Shown in pieces: positions 7,337 through 15,658 of a stretch of 33,585 nt of DNA. The notes under the pieces are model-generated. The model worked only from the letters and a program-made list of their open reading frames with translations, did no database searches and had not been told where the DNA came from. Every line of letters begins with the position of its first letter. Position 1 is the stretch's first letter. The position numbers and the translations under genes are program-made. Origin of the DNA: CAIMZW01 sp037142435 (GTDB taxonomy: Bacteria > Actinomycetota > Actinomycetes > Nanopelagicales > Nanopelagicaceae); NCBI GenBank assembly GCA_037142435.1, contig JBAXAO010000011.1, positions 1-33,585 on the forward strand. Reading direction: 5' to 3'.

Positions 7337-8353
7337 TTATGCAACCCGAACTAGCTGGCCGTCTTTATAGACCAGGGCTTTAGCGATGCGGACAAAACCC
7401 GAATCTCCAGTTTTGGGAACATCTACTGAGATAAAGGCGCGGAGCTGAACATCCTCGCGTTGCAAATAAATTTCAGAAAAATGGCCCCGAGGCACGACTA
7501 AAGTCACCGTAGCTGGGTAGCTTCCAGGAGTTTGATGCGCGCTATAGATGACATCTTCTGGACGAATTCCGACAATTTCATCTCCTGCCGTGACTCGGCC
7601 TTCCGAATAACCGCCTTCAACTCGGTTCAGACTGCCAATGAAGTTGGCAACGTATTCCGTCTCCGGCCGGTCGTATAACTCTTGCGGTGTGCTGAACTGT
7701 TCGATCTTGCCATTGTTCATAACCGCAATTCGATCAGAGATTGACAACGCTTCATCCTGATCGTGAGTAACAATCACGGTCGTAATTCCCAATCGGCGCT
7801 GAAGCTCGCGAATATCTTCACGAACCTTGACTCGCAACTTGGCATCCAGGTTCGAAAGTGGCTCATCCAGCAACAAGATATCGGGCTCTTGAACCAAGGC
7901 GCGAGCCAAAGCAACGCGCTGTTGTTCGCCACCAGAAATTTGGCTGGGGCGAGAATCTTTATGGTGCATCAGATTTACCAGTTCCAAGGCCGAATGCACT
8001 TTCTTGGTGATTTCCTCGTGCGAAAGTTTTCTAACCTTGAGTGGGTAGGCCACATTCTTGAAAACACTCATATGTGGCCAGAGGGCATAATTCTGAAAAA
8101 CCATGGCGCTGGGGCGCTTCTCTGGTCCTAGTTCGGTCACATCTTTGTTGGCAACGTTGACACTACCCTTGTCCGGAATGAGGAAGCCGGCGATCATTCG
8201 TAAAGTGGTGGTTTTGCCACAACCAGAAGGCCCTAAAAGAGAGACCATCTCTCCTTTGTGGACAGTGAGATCAAGATTGTCGATGATGACGCGGCCACCT
8301 AAAATCTTTGTGAGACCACTCAGCACGAGGCCCTCATTGGTCGAGTCAGTCAT
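7337..8353 (-). CDS. ABC transporter ATP-binding protein (PotA/FbpC/AfuC type)
   Basis: This 338-residue ATPase has every expected motif: Walker A GPSGCGKT (41-48), Q-loop Q87, signature ISGGEQQR (139-146), Walker B ILLLDEP (159-165), D-loop SNLD, and H-loop THD (196-198). A C-terminal TOBE-like domain follows, with IVGIRPEDV. It powers import through the two permeases encoded just upstream; the gap to the second permease is 15 nt and the downstream GDPD-IMPase gap is 7 nt, so they form one operon. AAAGG precedes the ATG at reasonable spacing. The family covers polyamine, iron and sugar-phosphate importers, so substrate is not set by sequence alone. It is also the only ATPase near the orphan thiBP pair. 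Confidence 0.93.
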   Translation of the reverse strand: MTDSTNEGLVLSGLTKILGGRVIIDNLDLTVHKGEMVSLLGPSGCGKTTTLRMIAGFLIPDKGSVNVANKDVTELGPEKRPSAMVFQNYALWPHMSVFKNVAYPLKVRKLSHEEITKKVHSALELVNLMHHKDSRPSQISGGEQQRVALARALVQEPDILLLDEPLSNLDAKLRVKVREDIRELQRRLGITTVIVTHDQDEALSISDRIAVMNNGKIEQFSTPQELYDRPETEYVANFIGSLNRVEGGYSEGRVTAGDEIVGIRPEDVIYSAHQTPGSYPATVTLVVPRGHFSEIYLQREDVQLRAFISVDVPKTGDSGFVRIAKALVYKDGQLVRVA

Positions 8354-8368
8354 TTTGTCTGCCTTTCA

Positions 8369-9208
8369 TTACTTGATCTGAAAACCTTCAGCGAGTTGCC
8401 CGCCAATGATGTGTTTGCGGGCAACGCTGATAAGCAATACGGAAGGGAATGCGAGCAAGAGGGAAAAAACCGCCGCCACTTGAATCGGATAATTCTGAAC
8501 AAGTGAATACATCTCAGTCGGCATGGTGTAGATATTTGGGGCACCAACGAGATACGAACCCTGCGCTTCATCGAATGAAGCCAAGAATGACATGACGACG
8601 GCGACCAAAATACCCGGCATAGCTAGGCGCAAGGTAATTGTTCGAAAGACGGTGAATTTAGAAGCCCCTGCATCACGTGCGGCTTCTTCAAGATTTCGAG
8701 GAATGGCAGCAAACGCCGCCGCTGGAATCCAGGTCATGTAAATAATCGTGCCCAGCAATTGAATGATGACAACTCCGAGAAAAGTTCCCATGAGGTTTAG
8801 CGTGTAATACAAAGTGGCGATCGCGGCAAAAAGCCCAATCTTCGGAAAAGAATTGGCGGCAAACATGCCAATGAGGAAAGTCTTCCGTCCAAAGTAGTTC
8901 ATCCGCCCTGCCGCATAGGCAGCTGGCAAACATATAACCATCGAAAGGAGTACAACGATCGGGCTGATAATGAGCGAATTTTTGATCGCTTCCGCTAGAG
9001 CACTGTCCAGAAAGACCTTTGACCACCAAGACCAAGTCAATCCATCGGGATACAGATGGGGGTAGGTCCAATTGGTGACGAATGCGTGAAGGGCTAGCCA
9101 GATCAACGGTCCAAGAATGAAAACGGCCATAGCTGCAATGAAGGTGTAGAGCGATGCTTTTACGAGTGGTGAACTGGTCTTGGCACGAGATCGGGTCTGC
9201 TTGGCCAC
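8369..9208 (-). CDS. ABC transporter permease (PotC-like)
   Basis: The 279-residue membrane protein has six predicted helices. Its EAA loop, EEAARDAGASKFTVFRTITLRLAMPGI, sits near residues 170-196 and docks on the ATPase. The GTG start at 9208 shares one base with the TAG stop of the preceding permease (TAGTG), a strong sign of translational coupling. It forms the second half of the heterodimeric channel of the importer. The C-terminus ends soon after the last helix, as usual for the PotC/FbpB-type group. A basic, polar N-terminus (KQTRSRAKTSS) faces the cytoplasm. Confidence 0.92.
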   Translation of the reverse strand: MAKQTRSRAKTSSPLVKASLYTFIAAMAVFILGPLIWLALHAFVTNWTYPHLYPDGLTWSWWSKVFLDSALAEAIKNSLIISPIVVLLSMVICLPAAYAAGRMNYFGRKTFLIGMFAANSFPKIGLFAAIATLYYTLNLMGTFLGVVIIQLLGTIIYMTWIPAAAFAAIPRNLEEAARDAGASKFTVFRTITLRLAMPGILVAVVMSFLASFDEAQGSYLVGAPNIYTMPTEMYSLVQNYPIQVAAVFSLLLAFPSVLLISVARKHIIGGQLAEGFQIK

Positions 9209-10068
9209 TAGATACGCCCACTTTGTTTGGCACTTTTGACGTTGGCCCAGATATACGCCACTGCAATTCCAGAAGCTGCCATGAATACGATAAACGCCAT
9301 AACTATCGATTGTTGGGGGCGGTTATATGAACCAAAGAAGTTGGAGATCTCAACCCCGAGCATCGTGGGCTGATTTGGCCCTAAGAAATATGGAATTGTG
9401 AATGAACCAAGGATGCCAATCGCTGTAAATGTCGTAGCGATCACAATTGGTGTCAGCGCCAGCGGAATTAAAACAGTTCTAATAATTCGAAAGAATCCCG
9501 CTCCGGCATCTTGAGCGCTTTCGATCAACGCATCCGGAATAGATTGCAGACCCGAAGTCACCATCAAAATGGCAAATGGCAATGAAGTCCAAATCGTTCC
9601 GATAATGATCGCCGATGTGGTCGATGTCAGAGTTGGAACGTTAATTCCAAAAGTCGCGAAGAAGCTACGCATAAATCCGTCGCCTGCATAGAACGTATGA
9701 ATTGCCCAGGAAGAAATCACCACGGGAACAAAGAGTGGGATCAAAGTTAGCGTGCTCATGATCGAAGCAATTCGGCCACCGATCATTCGTTGATAGACAC
9801 CAATACCAAGGGACATCAAAATCACGAGAGTCGTGGAAATCAAAGTGACCAAGAGCGTCAGCGCAAAGTCGCCGGCAAATCGAGAATCATGAATGACATC
9901 GCGATATGCATCGAGAGTTCCCCACCAATGGCTCTTGGTATGGATTTGTTGTCCGATGAGGGAAACAACTCTGTTGGGTCCGGTGGTGAAACCCAAACTA
10001 AAAGTAAAGCCGATAAGAATGGGCAATCCCACGAAGCCAACCACCAACAAAGCTGGTGGTAGCGCCAT
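9208..10068 (-). CDS. ABC transporter permease (PotB-like)
   Basis: This permease partner has an EAA loop ESAQDAGAGFFRIIRTVLIPLALTPI and about six helices. The frame is open from a TTG at 10143, but that start has no ribosome site, and a near-perfect terminator hairpin (10079-10123) would lie inside the first 22 codons. I therefore prefer the ATG at 10068, giving 286 residues that begin directly with the first helix (MALPPALLVVGFVGLPILIG), as in PotB/FbpB homologues. A GGG about 8 nt upstream is a weak ribosome site. The gene follows the binding-protein gene by 88 nt and overlaps the next permease by one base. Confidence 0.88.
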   Translation of the reverse strand: MALPPALLVVGFVGLPILIGFTFSLGFTTGPNRVVSLIGQQIHTKSHWWGTLDAYRDVIHDSRFAGDFALTLLVTLISTTLVILMSLGIGVYQRMIGGRIASIMSTLTLIPLFVPVVISSWAIHTFYAGDGFMRSFFATFGINVPTLTSTTSAIIIGTIWTSLPFAILMVTSGLQSIPDALIESAQDAGAGFFRIIRTVLIPLALTPIVIATTFTAIGILGSFTIPYFLGPNQPTMLGVEISNFFGSYNRPQQSIVMAFIVFMAASGIAVAYIWANVKSAKQSGRI

Positions 10069-10078
10069 GCTGAAGCCC

Positions 10079-10123
10079 AAAAAAGAGAGCCTTGGGGCCG
10101 ATTTGGCCACAAGGCTCTCTTTT
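10079..10123 (-). terminator. Intrinsic terminator after the binding-protein gene
   Basis: AAAAGAGAGCCTTG (10081-10094) and CAAGGCTCTCTTTT (10110-10123) form a perfect 14-bp stem. It is extended by GGCC/GGCC after one mismatch, with a 5-nt loop. On the minus strand the stem is followed by a run of six T. It lies between the binding-protein gene and the permease start, so it probably acts as an attenuator that lets the binding protein be made in excess over the membrane parts. Confidence 0.88.
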
Positions 10124-10156
10124 GTAGAACTAGTTGAACTCAACTTTTGTTACGTA

Positions 10157-11293
10157 TTACTTTCCTGGAACGGTTGAAGCCCACTTGCTCTTCAAATCGT
10201 TAGCGTTGGCGCTGAGGTAGCCAGGACGTAGGTTCTGGATATCCACGCCGGCGAATGCTGCTGTGATGGTTGAATCCAACTTCGACAGAGGGATCACTGG
10301 GAAACCGTTAAGGGTTCCACCAACGATCAAGTTCTGTGCGGCTGGTGACAAGACCCAGTTAGCTAGCAAGCGAGCGCCGACCTTGTTCTGTGAGCTGTTG
10401 GGAATTCCAAGGTAGGAAGCGCCACCAGTGAATGATGGGTTGGAGATCTGAGCAACCTTGATGTTGGCAGGCATGGTGCCAGCCTTGACCGCGGAAGCAA
10501 ACTGATCTGACCAAACAGATCCCATATCAACCAAGCCAGTTGCGAGATCCTTCAAAGTTTCAGCGTTGTTTGCTGGGTAGGTGCCATTCTGTCCATAGGT
10601 GTACTTGTTCAACTGACGAAGTGTTTCAAGACCTTGTGCCCACTTGGACTCTAGGTCAGGAGATGCAACCTGAACGAGGGTCTTGCGATCGGCATCGGTC
10701 AGGTACTTATCAACAACGGTCTGAACGAATGAATATCCACTTCCGCCACCGTTTGGTGCGTTATAGGTGAATTTGCCTGGGTTGGCCTTGATCCAGGTCA
10801 ACAACTCATCAAGAGTCTTTGGCGGGGTTGGAACGTTCTTGGTGTTGTAAGCAAGAAGAACTGATGATCCACGGTAAGGAATTCCACCCTTGCCAGCGGC
10901 AAGCACGGTCTTGTTGACATCTTTAATGTTAGGTAGAAGTCCAGCAGTTGGACGGTAGAGGAGTCCGGCTGCACCTAAGGTGGTAACGAATCCACCGTCA
11001 ATAAGGTCTACGCCTGGGTTCTTGTGGAGAACAGCAGCTGCGGTAATTTTTGCGGTCTCTTGTGCGTCGTGGTCGCCGTGAAGATCAAAGGTGACGTTGA
11101 CGTCATAGCCTGGGTATTGGGCTTTGAATGCAGGGACCAAGCTCTTGACCCAAAGATCCTGGATGTTGGTATCTGCAGAAATATAAACCTGAATTGTCTG
11201 GCTAGCTGCATGGCTGCTTTGGGCAGTGGCGCCAATTGCCAAAACTGAGGCTGCAGCAACTGCCAACGCCTTAGCGAATTTATTCTTGAACAC
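10157..11293 (-). CDS. ABC transporter extracellular solute-binding protein
   Basis: The 378-residue exported protein starts at a GTG (11293) preceded by a perfect GGAGG at 6-nt spacing. Longer in-frame starts upstream are rejected. A Sec signal peptide (VFKNKFAKALAVAAASVLAIGATAQSSHA) is followed by mature Ala-Ser-Gln. The mature protein has the two-lobe periplasmic-binding pattern of the FbpA/PotD/AfuA type: IQVYISADTNIQDLW, LVPAFKAQYPGYDV, DLIDGG, and GIPYRGSSVLLAYNTKNV. It carries no lipobox, which is unusual for a monoderm actinobacterial binding protein. It heads the operon with two permeases, an ATPase and the GDPD-IMPase fusion. The ligand is unknown; a phosphorylated polyol or glycerophosphodiester is my inference. 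Confidence 0.9.
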   Translation of the reverse strand: MFKNKFAKALAVAAASVLAIGATAQSSHAASQTIQVYISADTNIQDLWVKSLVPAFKAQYPGYDVNVTFDLHGDHDAQETAKITAAAVLHKNPGVDLIDGGFVTTLGAAGLLYRPTAGLLPNIKDVNKTVLAAGKGGIPYRGSSVLLAYNTKNVPTPPKTLDELLTWIKANPGKFTYNAPNGGGSGYSFVQTVVDKYLTDADRKTLVQVASPDLESKWAQGLETLRQLNKYTYGQNGTYPANNAETLKDLATGLVDMGSVWSDQFASAVKAGTMPANIKVAQISNPSFTGGASYLGIPNSSQNKVGARLLANWVLSPAAQNLIVGGTLNGFPVIPLSKLDSTITAAFAGVDIQNLRPGYLSANANDLKSKWASTVPGK

Positions 11294-11424
11294 TAATTTC
11301 CTCCAAATATATTGAAGACGAGGCAGATGCCTTCGACTCAAGTCCGTGTGCCGACCTTATTGCTGGCTAGGTGGACGGATAGTGAACTGTCGGCAAATGA
11401 GTTATGGAGAATGTGAGAAATACT

Positions 11425-12195
11425 TTAATTACTTTCTTTTTGTAAAGTCCAAGCACGAACTCCACCTAAAATTCCGGCGGTGTTTGAGACAATGACCACA
11501 TCATCACCTAGTTGTTGAATTATCTCTGGTCGAATTCGTCGAGAATTTCCGCCGCCGATATATAACCGATCCCACCAAAAAACGGGGCGCAAATCTTCGA
11601 CCATCGATCTAATGCGTCGTGACCAGAACAAGTCTCCCAGCCGACGTCGTTCGTGTTCACCAATCCAGGTGTCATAACTGGTAGACCTTCGAATTGGTGC
11701 GTGCGAAAGTTCAAAATGTGGCGCCAATTTTCCACCGTCAAATACTGAAAAACCTAACCCAGTACCTAAAGTAATAACGACTTCCAAGCCCGAACCAATG
11801 ACCAATCCGGCTCCATGGACTTCTGCGTCGTTGAGAACAAGTGCCGGCTTCCCAAATTTTGCAGAGACCGCACTTTGCATATCAAATCCGCGCCACGCTT
11901 CATTAAGTTCAGGGTCGATTCGAGTTCGCGGACCTTTGGTATTTATGTAATGCGGGGTATAGACAACAACGCCGTGTCGAATCATCCCCGGCATTCCGAC
12001 GGTGATGCGATCAAATTTAGGCAGTGCCAAGCTAAGTTCCATGATGGCTTCGAGCAAACGTGTTGGAGATAACGGGTAAGGGGTAGGGATATTTATTGGT
12101 TGGGCGTGCAGCGTGCCAGCGCTGTCCAGGACTGAAGCTTTGAGGCTCAATCCCCCACAGTCGATGGAGAAAGTCATCGGATCGGAAGTTGTCAC
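11425..12195 (-). CDS. ROK-family / polyphosphate-glucokinase-like kinase
   Basis: This 256-residue protein has the actin-fold sugar-kinase layout. It shows a phosphate-1 motif IDCGGLSLKASVLD, a catalytic-Asp segment VLNDAEVHGAGL, a phosphate-2 motif ITLGTGLGFSVFDGG, then HFELSHAPI, and a C-terminal LYIGGGNSRRI and NTAGILGGVRAW. The ROK E-x-G-H motif reads ELSH here (Gly to Ser). ROK and polyphosphate-glucokinase proteins phosphorylate hexoses or related sugars with ATP or polyphosphate. Start: GTG at 12195, or ATG at 12177, which would give 250 residues beginning MTFSIDCGG; neither has a ribosome site. It precedes the ABC operon by 131 nt on the same strand, consistent with a role in handling the imported compound, but cotranscription is not shown. 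Confidence 0.8.
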   Translation of the reverse strand: MTTSDPMTFSIDCGGLSLKASVLDSAGTLHAQPINIPTPYPLSPTRLLEAIMELSLALPKFDRITVGMPGMIRHGVVVYTPHYINTKGPRTRIDPELNEAWRGFDMQSAVSAKFGKPALVLNDAEVHGAGLVIGSGLEVVITLGTGLGFSVFDGGKLAPHFELSHAPIRRSTSYDTWIGEHERRRLGDLFWSRRIRSMVEDLRPVFWWDRLYIGGGNSRRIRPEIIQQLGDDVVIVSNTAGILGGVRAWTLQKESN

Positions 12196-12240
12196 TGACC
12201 CAGTTTGTCAAAGGTTAGACAAGAAAGAAAACGGAAATGG

Positions 12241-13272
12241 CTAACTCTTCGAAACCTGCGCCCAAAGAGCGGGCTCCAAGGTGCGTGCAAATGTAGCTGT
12301 GAGGTGACCGCCATCCACATAAATCATATTTTTCCCTTTAATTGGCGAGCATGGATCGGTGGCACAAATCCAAGCCGTGGGATCTACCCAAGAAATATTT
12401 TCATCCGCGGCCACTTGGTGTTCAAGCGATAGCCAATCGGATGAAACCGCTTTTTCATACGGCGTGCTGCAGGCTTCGAGGCTCGTTGGATGCGCGGTCA
12501 TGCAAACATGTGGATCAAAAATAGATAATGGCGTATCTGCGATATAGATTAATTTAGCTGAAGACTTCTTGAGAGATTCAACCGTGCGTTTCATGCCGGC
12601 GACCCAAGTTGAAGCCCGAACTTCTCCTTGTAAAATATTGCCGTCACTGTCGATAGTTGCGAAACCGCGGGTTCCGGCGATGAAAACCATTTTTGGTTGG
12701 AGTGCAACAATCTTTTTGACGATGTTTGCGCGCCATACAGCACAGTTTGTCATCAAAATTGATTTCGTAGAATTCCAGGCAGGAATATCTGCCGGCCAAC
12801 AGGAAGACATGGTCCACGAGTACATCCGCCAATTTTTCGCAATTGCTAATTTTTCGATGGCAGGAAACCAAGAGAGCGCATGGCTGTCACCAAAAAGAAC
12901 GATGGTGGTTTTGGATTTGAGGTTTCCGTAAATACACGGAGATTTTGAGGCGGTTTGATCTTGTTGGGTATGACACCGATCCACGTACGGCGTAGGGCGA
13001 TCTAGCGGAGAATCGAGGATGGACGGTATGAGGACCTTAGGAACCGGAGCATCTATCAACGCCGGAATTGCTGTCGTAGCAACCGAGCGATTGGACACTG
13101 ACAACATCGTCGTTGCTGCGCCCGGAGAGGCAGATGGATCAGATAAAACGATAGGTGCTGGGCTATCTGTCGGGGCCGGTATCGAATCGTCGGCGCGGCC
13201 GCTTTGAGCAGCAAGGGCAGAAAAGGCGAGCAGGCAGAGAGTCAATAAACTTGCCGTACCGGTTCGTTTCAT
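12241..13272 (-). CDS. Secreted SGNH-hydrolase-like protein
   Basis: The 343-residue product starts at ATG 13272 after AGGTG; a TTG at 13296 is the longer alternative. A signal peptide (MKRTGTASLLTLCLLAFSALAAQSGRA) is followed by a Pro/Ser/Ala-rich linker of about 70 residues, then an SGNH domain like the one fused to OafA/YrhL acyltransferases. Its block I is VLFGDSHALSW and its block V is YVDGGHLTATFA, giving Ser, Asp and His of the usual triad. Several cysteines (CHTQ, SPCIYG, SSCWP, TNCAVW) suggest disulfides. Here the SGNH domain stands alone, without the acyltransferase membrane part. Known family activity is acyl ester handling on cell-surface glycans; the substrate is unknown. Confidence 0.85.
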   Translation of the reverse strand: MKRTGTASLLTLCLLAFSALAAQSGRADDSIPAPTDSPAPIVLSDPSASPGAATTMLSVSNRSVATTAIPALIDAPVPKVLIPSILDSPLDRPTPYVDRCHTQQDQTASKSPCIYGNLKSKTTIVLFGDSHALSWFPAIEKLAIAKNWRMYSWTMSSCWPADIPAWNSTKSILMTNCAVWRANIVKKIVALQPKMVFIAGTRGFATIDSDGNILQGEVRASTWVAGMKRTVESLKKSSAKLIYIADTPLSIFDPHVCMTAHPTSLEACSTPYEKAVSSDWLSLEHQVAADENISWVDPTAWICATDPCSPIKGKNMIYVDGGHLTATFARTLEPALWAQVSKS

Positions 13273-13378
13273 CTCACCTGGCCCTTCTACCAGCAATCCT
13301 TACACGCGATTGGTGGACTATTGACCGTTCTCCCAGATTGACATAAAACTCTAAGAAAACCCCAAATATCGCCTGAGG

Positions 13379-13384
13379 TATCCT
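13379..13384 (+). promoter_or_regulatory. -10 element TATCCT, leaderless promoter
   Basis: TATCCT, then TCCCAT, then the ATG of the Ig-like repeat gene at 13391. The spacing matches other start codons in the window, and there is no ribosome site. A TTGACA at 13338-13343 is not at a suitable distance. Confidence 0.45.
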
Positions 13385-13390
13385 TCCCAT

Positions 13391-14725
13391 ATGAACCCCA
13401 GCCTCCCCTTTAGCGCACAATCTCTTGCCAAGCGACGATTCTGGGTATCGATCGGAACGTTGCTCGTAGCAACTTCCGCAACTTTTGCCCCGGCACAGGC
13501 TGCAACTCCCGATCTTGGTAAATTCCCCAATGTCACCTTTATTTACGGCTCGGCCAATACCGTGCCAATGGCTGCACCAACTTCCAGCGGAATTGGAACT
13601 TGGACCTTTACCTCGTCAAATACTTCCGTTGCAACGGTTAATAAGACCAGCATCATTCCGGTATCCGTTGGAACAACCACGATCACTGCTATGCAGGCAT
13701 CCGATGGAACCTATGCAGCAACGAGCGTTACCGCCACGCTAACCATTTTGCGAGGAACACCCGTCGTTGGACCATTCAAAGATCTTTTGGTGCAAATGCC
13801 TTCTTCCAAGGTAGTCACCAAAACCATTACTCCTCCAATTTCAAATTCCACCGCTGATTGGGTTTTTACGTCTCTAAATCCCACCGTAGCAACGGTTGAT
13901 GGCAATGTTCTCTCTATCCTCTCTTTAGGAGCTGCGCCAATAACCGCCGTGCAATCTGCAAATGTTAATTTTGCGCAATCTGCCCCTGTCACTATGACGG
14001 TAACGGTTACTGGCCCCTCTCCAACCATTGATTCATGGTCCGACATGACCTACTTCATTAGCGATTCGCCTGCCACGATTGCTCCACCAAAATCTCCCTC
14101 AAATGGCCTCTGGAGTTTCGTTTCCAGCGATCCATCGATTCTCTCGTTCGATGGAAATCAAGCCACATTTCACAAGGCGGGCAAGGTCACCGTTACAGCG
14201 AATCAGGCGGCCAGCATCATCTGGGGAAGCGCCACGATCGATGCGAATCTCACTATTAAAAGGAACTCTCCAACTGTTGGCTCGCTTCCCGCGATGACCG
14301 TACACGTTGGTCAACCTGCATTTACTCCTGTGCCTCCAACTTCAAATTCAACGGGAATTTGGGATTACGAATCATCCAATCCACGAGTCGCAACAATCGT
14401 CGATGGCTTAATCAAGCCAATCTCTGCAGGTACAACCGTAATTACAGCCACGCAAGAAGGCACAACGGTTTATAACCAATCTGCAGCAGTTACTTCGATC
14501 TTGACTGTGACTCCAGCGCCACCTCCCCCAGTCGTCAAACCACATGTTTCGGCGGCGCTGAAGGGTCGAGTCCTCACCATTAAATCCGACAACCCAGATG
14601 TATCTGTAAAAATCAACGGCAACCCTGCTGTAGTTGGTGTAAATCGCTTGCTTCCCGGCATCCGCACCGTGACCATTACTTTTCAAGACCTTGTGGTGCT
14701 CAACAAGAAGTTTGTTGTGAAGTAA
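13391..14725 (+). CDS. Secreted protein with four bacterial Ig-like repeats
   Basis: The 444-residue product has a signal peptide (RRFWVSIGTLLVATSATFAPAQA) and four repeats of about 85 residues at roughly 40-121, 124-208, 211-294 and 297-380. Each repeat has the pattern P-x-x-G-x-[FLW] ... W-x-[FY]-x-S-x-[ND]-P/T-x-[VI]-[AL]-[TS] ... G-x-x-x-[IV]-T-A-x-Q, typical of Big_2-like invasin/intimin folds. A proline-rich linker (PAPPPPVVKP) leads to an unrelated 55-residue C-terminal beta domain. No catalytic residues are seen. A surface adhesive or cell-wall-associated role is the usual reading for such proteins. The stop is only 2 nt before trhO, so trhO is probably read from the same transcript. 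Confidence 0.85.
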   Translation: MNPSLPFSAQSLAKRRFWVSIGTLLVATSATFAPAQAATPDLGKFPNVTFIYGSANTVPMAAPTSSGIGTWTFTSSNTSVATVNKTSIIPVSVGTTTITAMQASDGTYAATSVTATLTILRGTPVVGPFKDLLVQMPSSKVVTKTITPPISNSTADWVFTSLNPTVATVDGNVLSILSLGAAPITAVQSANVNFAQSAPVTMTVTVTGPSPTIDSWSDMTYFISDSPATIAPPKSPSNGLWSFVSSDPSILSFDGNQATFHKAGKVTVTANQAASIIWGSATIDANLTIKRNSPTVGSLPAMTVHVGQPAFTPVPPTSNSTGIWDYESSNPRVATIVDGLIKPISAGTTVITATQEGTTVYNQSAAVTSILTVTPAPPPPVVKPHVSAALKGRVLTIKSDNPDVSVKINGNPAVVGVNRLLPGIRTVTITFQDLVVLNKKFVVK

Positions 14726-14727
14726 TT

Positions 14728-15636
14728 ATGGAACTTCAAAAGATCATTCTTTATTACTGCTTCACACCACTCGAGGACCCCGAAGCCATCAAACTGTGGC
14801 AACAGGCTCTTTGCGAGTCACTTGGTATAAAAGGTCGAATCCTTATCTCGCCACATGGGATCAATGGCACGTTGGGCGGAGATATGTCTGCGCTCAAGAA
14901 ATATGTGAGAACAACCAAGAGCTATCCAGGCTTCAAAAAGATCGATTTCAAATGGTCTGAGGGCACAGGCGAGGATTTCCCACGGTTGCGAATTCGCGTT
15001 CGTGACGAATTAGTTGCCTTCGGCGCTCCTGGCGAATTAAAAGTTGATCAAACCGGCGTTGTTGGCGGTGGCGTGCATCTGCGACCGGAAGAAGTGAACA
15101 AGCTGGTTGAGGAAAAGGGCGATGATGTTGTCTTTTTTGACGGCCGAAATGCGTTTGAAGCCAAGATTGGCAAATTCAAGAATGCCATCGTTCCCGACGT
15201 AACAACTTCTCACGATTTCGTCAGCGAGATTGAAAGCGGAAAATACGATCACCTTAAAGATAAACCGATAGTTACTTACTGCACCGGTGGAATTCGTTGC
15301 GAGATTCTTTCCTCAGTCATGAAAAAGCGCGGCTTCAAGGAGGTCTACCAAATCAAGGGCGGGATCGTCCGCTATGGCAATAAATTTGGGGACAAAGGGC
15401 TTTGGGAAGGTTCGCTTTATACCTTTGACGCTCGAATGGCCATCGACTTTTCGACCAAGACCAAGGTCATTGGCGAGTGTGAAAAATGTGGCGATCCCAC
15501 AAAACAGTTTTATAACTGCGCGACAGTTACCTGTCACGAATTAGTTCTCCTCTGTGAGCCTTGCTCGAAGATCTCAGGTAGCCGAGATTGCACCCATGAA
15601 AATAGCAAACAGCCCGACCGAGAATTGATTGGTTGA
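14728..15636 (+). CDS. trhO: tRNA uridine(34) hydroxylase, rhodanese-like
   Basis: The 302-residue protein matches the TrhO/YceA family throughout. There is an N-terminal acylphosphatase-like region (ILISPHGINGTLGG), a rhodanese domain with FDGRNAFEAKIGKFKNA, the active-site loop CTGGIRCE near residue 190, and a Cys-rich C-terminus (CEKCG...YNCATVTCHELVLLCEPC). TrhO makes 5-hydroxyuridine at the wobble position of tRNAs in an O2-dependent reaction and uses the catalytic cysteine. Length is normal. The start is 2 nt after the Ig-like gene, an odd functional partner. Its end overlaps a terminator hairpin. Confidence 0.95.
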   Translation: MELQKIILYYCFTPLEDPEAIKLWQQALCESLGIKGRILISPHGINGTLGGDMSALKKYVRTTKSYPGFKKIDFKWSEGTGEDFPRLRIRVRDELVAFGAPGELKVDQTGVVGGGVHLRPEEVNKLVEEKGDDVVFFDGRNAFEAKIGKFKNAIVPDVTTSHDFVSEIESGKYDHLKDKPIVTYCTGGIRCEILSSVMKKRGFKEVYQIKGGIVRYGNKFGDKGLWEGSLYTFDARMAIDFSTKTKVIGECEKCGDPTKQFYNCATVTCHELVLLCEPCSKISGSRDCTHENSKQPDRELIG

Positions 15637-15652
15637 GCTGTTCGCTATTTTT
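15601..15652 (+). terminator. Intrinsic terminator overlapping the trhO 3' end
   Basis: AATAGCAAACAGC (15601-15613) pairs with GCTGTTCGCTATT (15637-15649) with one mismatch, and an inner CGACC/GGTTG extends the stem. It is followed by TTTTT. The left arm is inside the trhO coding region, before its TGA. Reading the other way, the hairpin is followed by TTTTC and could also stop the minus-strand YCII operon. Confidence 0.8.
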
Positions 15653-15658
15653 CTGTTG

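Noticed and set aside
7763..8131. 122-codon plus-strand frame inside the ATPase gene
   Set aside because: It overlaps a gene with full ABC motifs and has no protein-like features; it is an antisense shadow.
7337..8353. ATPase as the missing thiQ
   Set aside because: It is in a complete operon with its own binding protein and permeases, on the opposite strand. It could be shared, but there is no sequence proof.
10069..10143. Longer permease start (TTG 10143)
   Set aside because: No ribosome site, and the terminator hairpin would be inside the coding region; the ATG at 10068 starts at the first membrane helix.
11294..11341. Longer binding-protein start at 11341
   Set aside because: The GTG at 11293 has a perfect GGAGG at 6 nt and gives a normal signal peptide; the extension would place 16 basic residues ahead of it.
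13338..13343. Perfect TTGACA as a -35 for the Ig-like gene
   Set aside because: The only good -10 (TATCCT, 13379) is 35 bp away, too far to pair with it.
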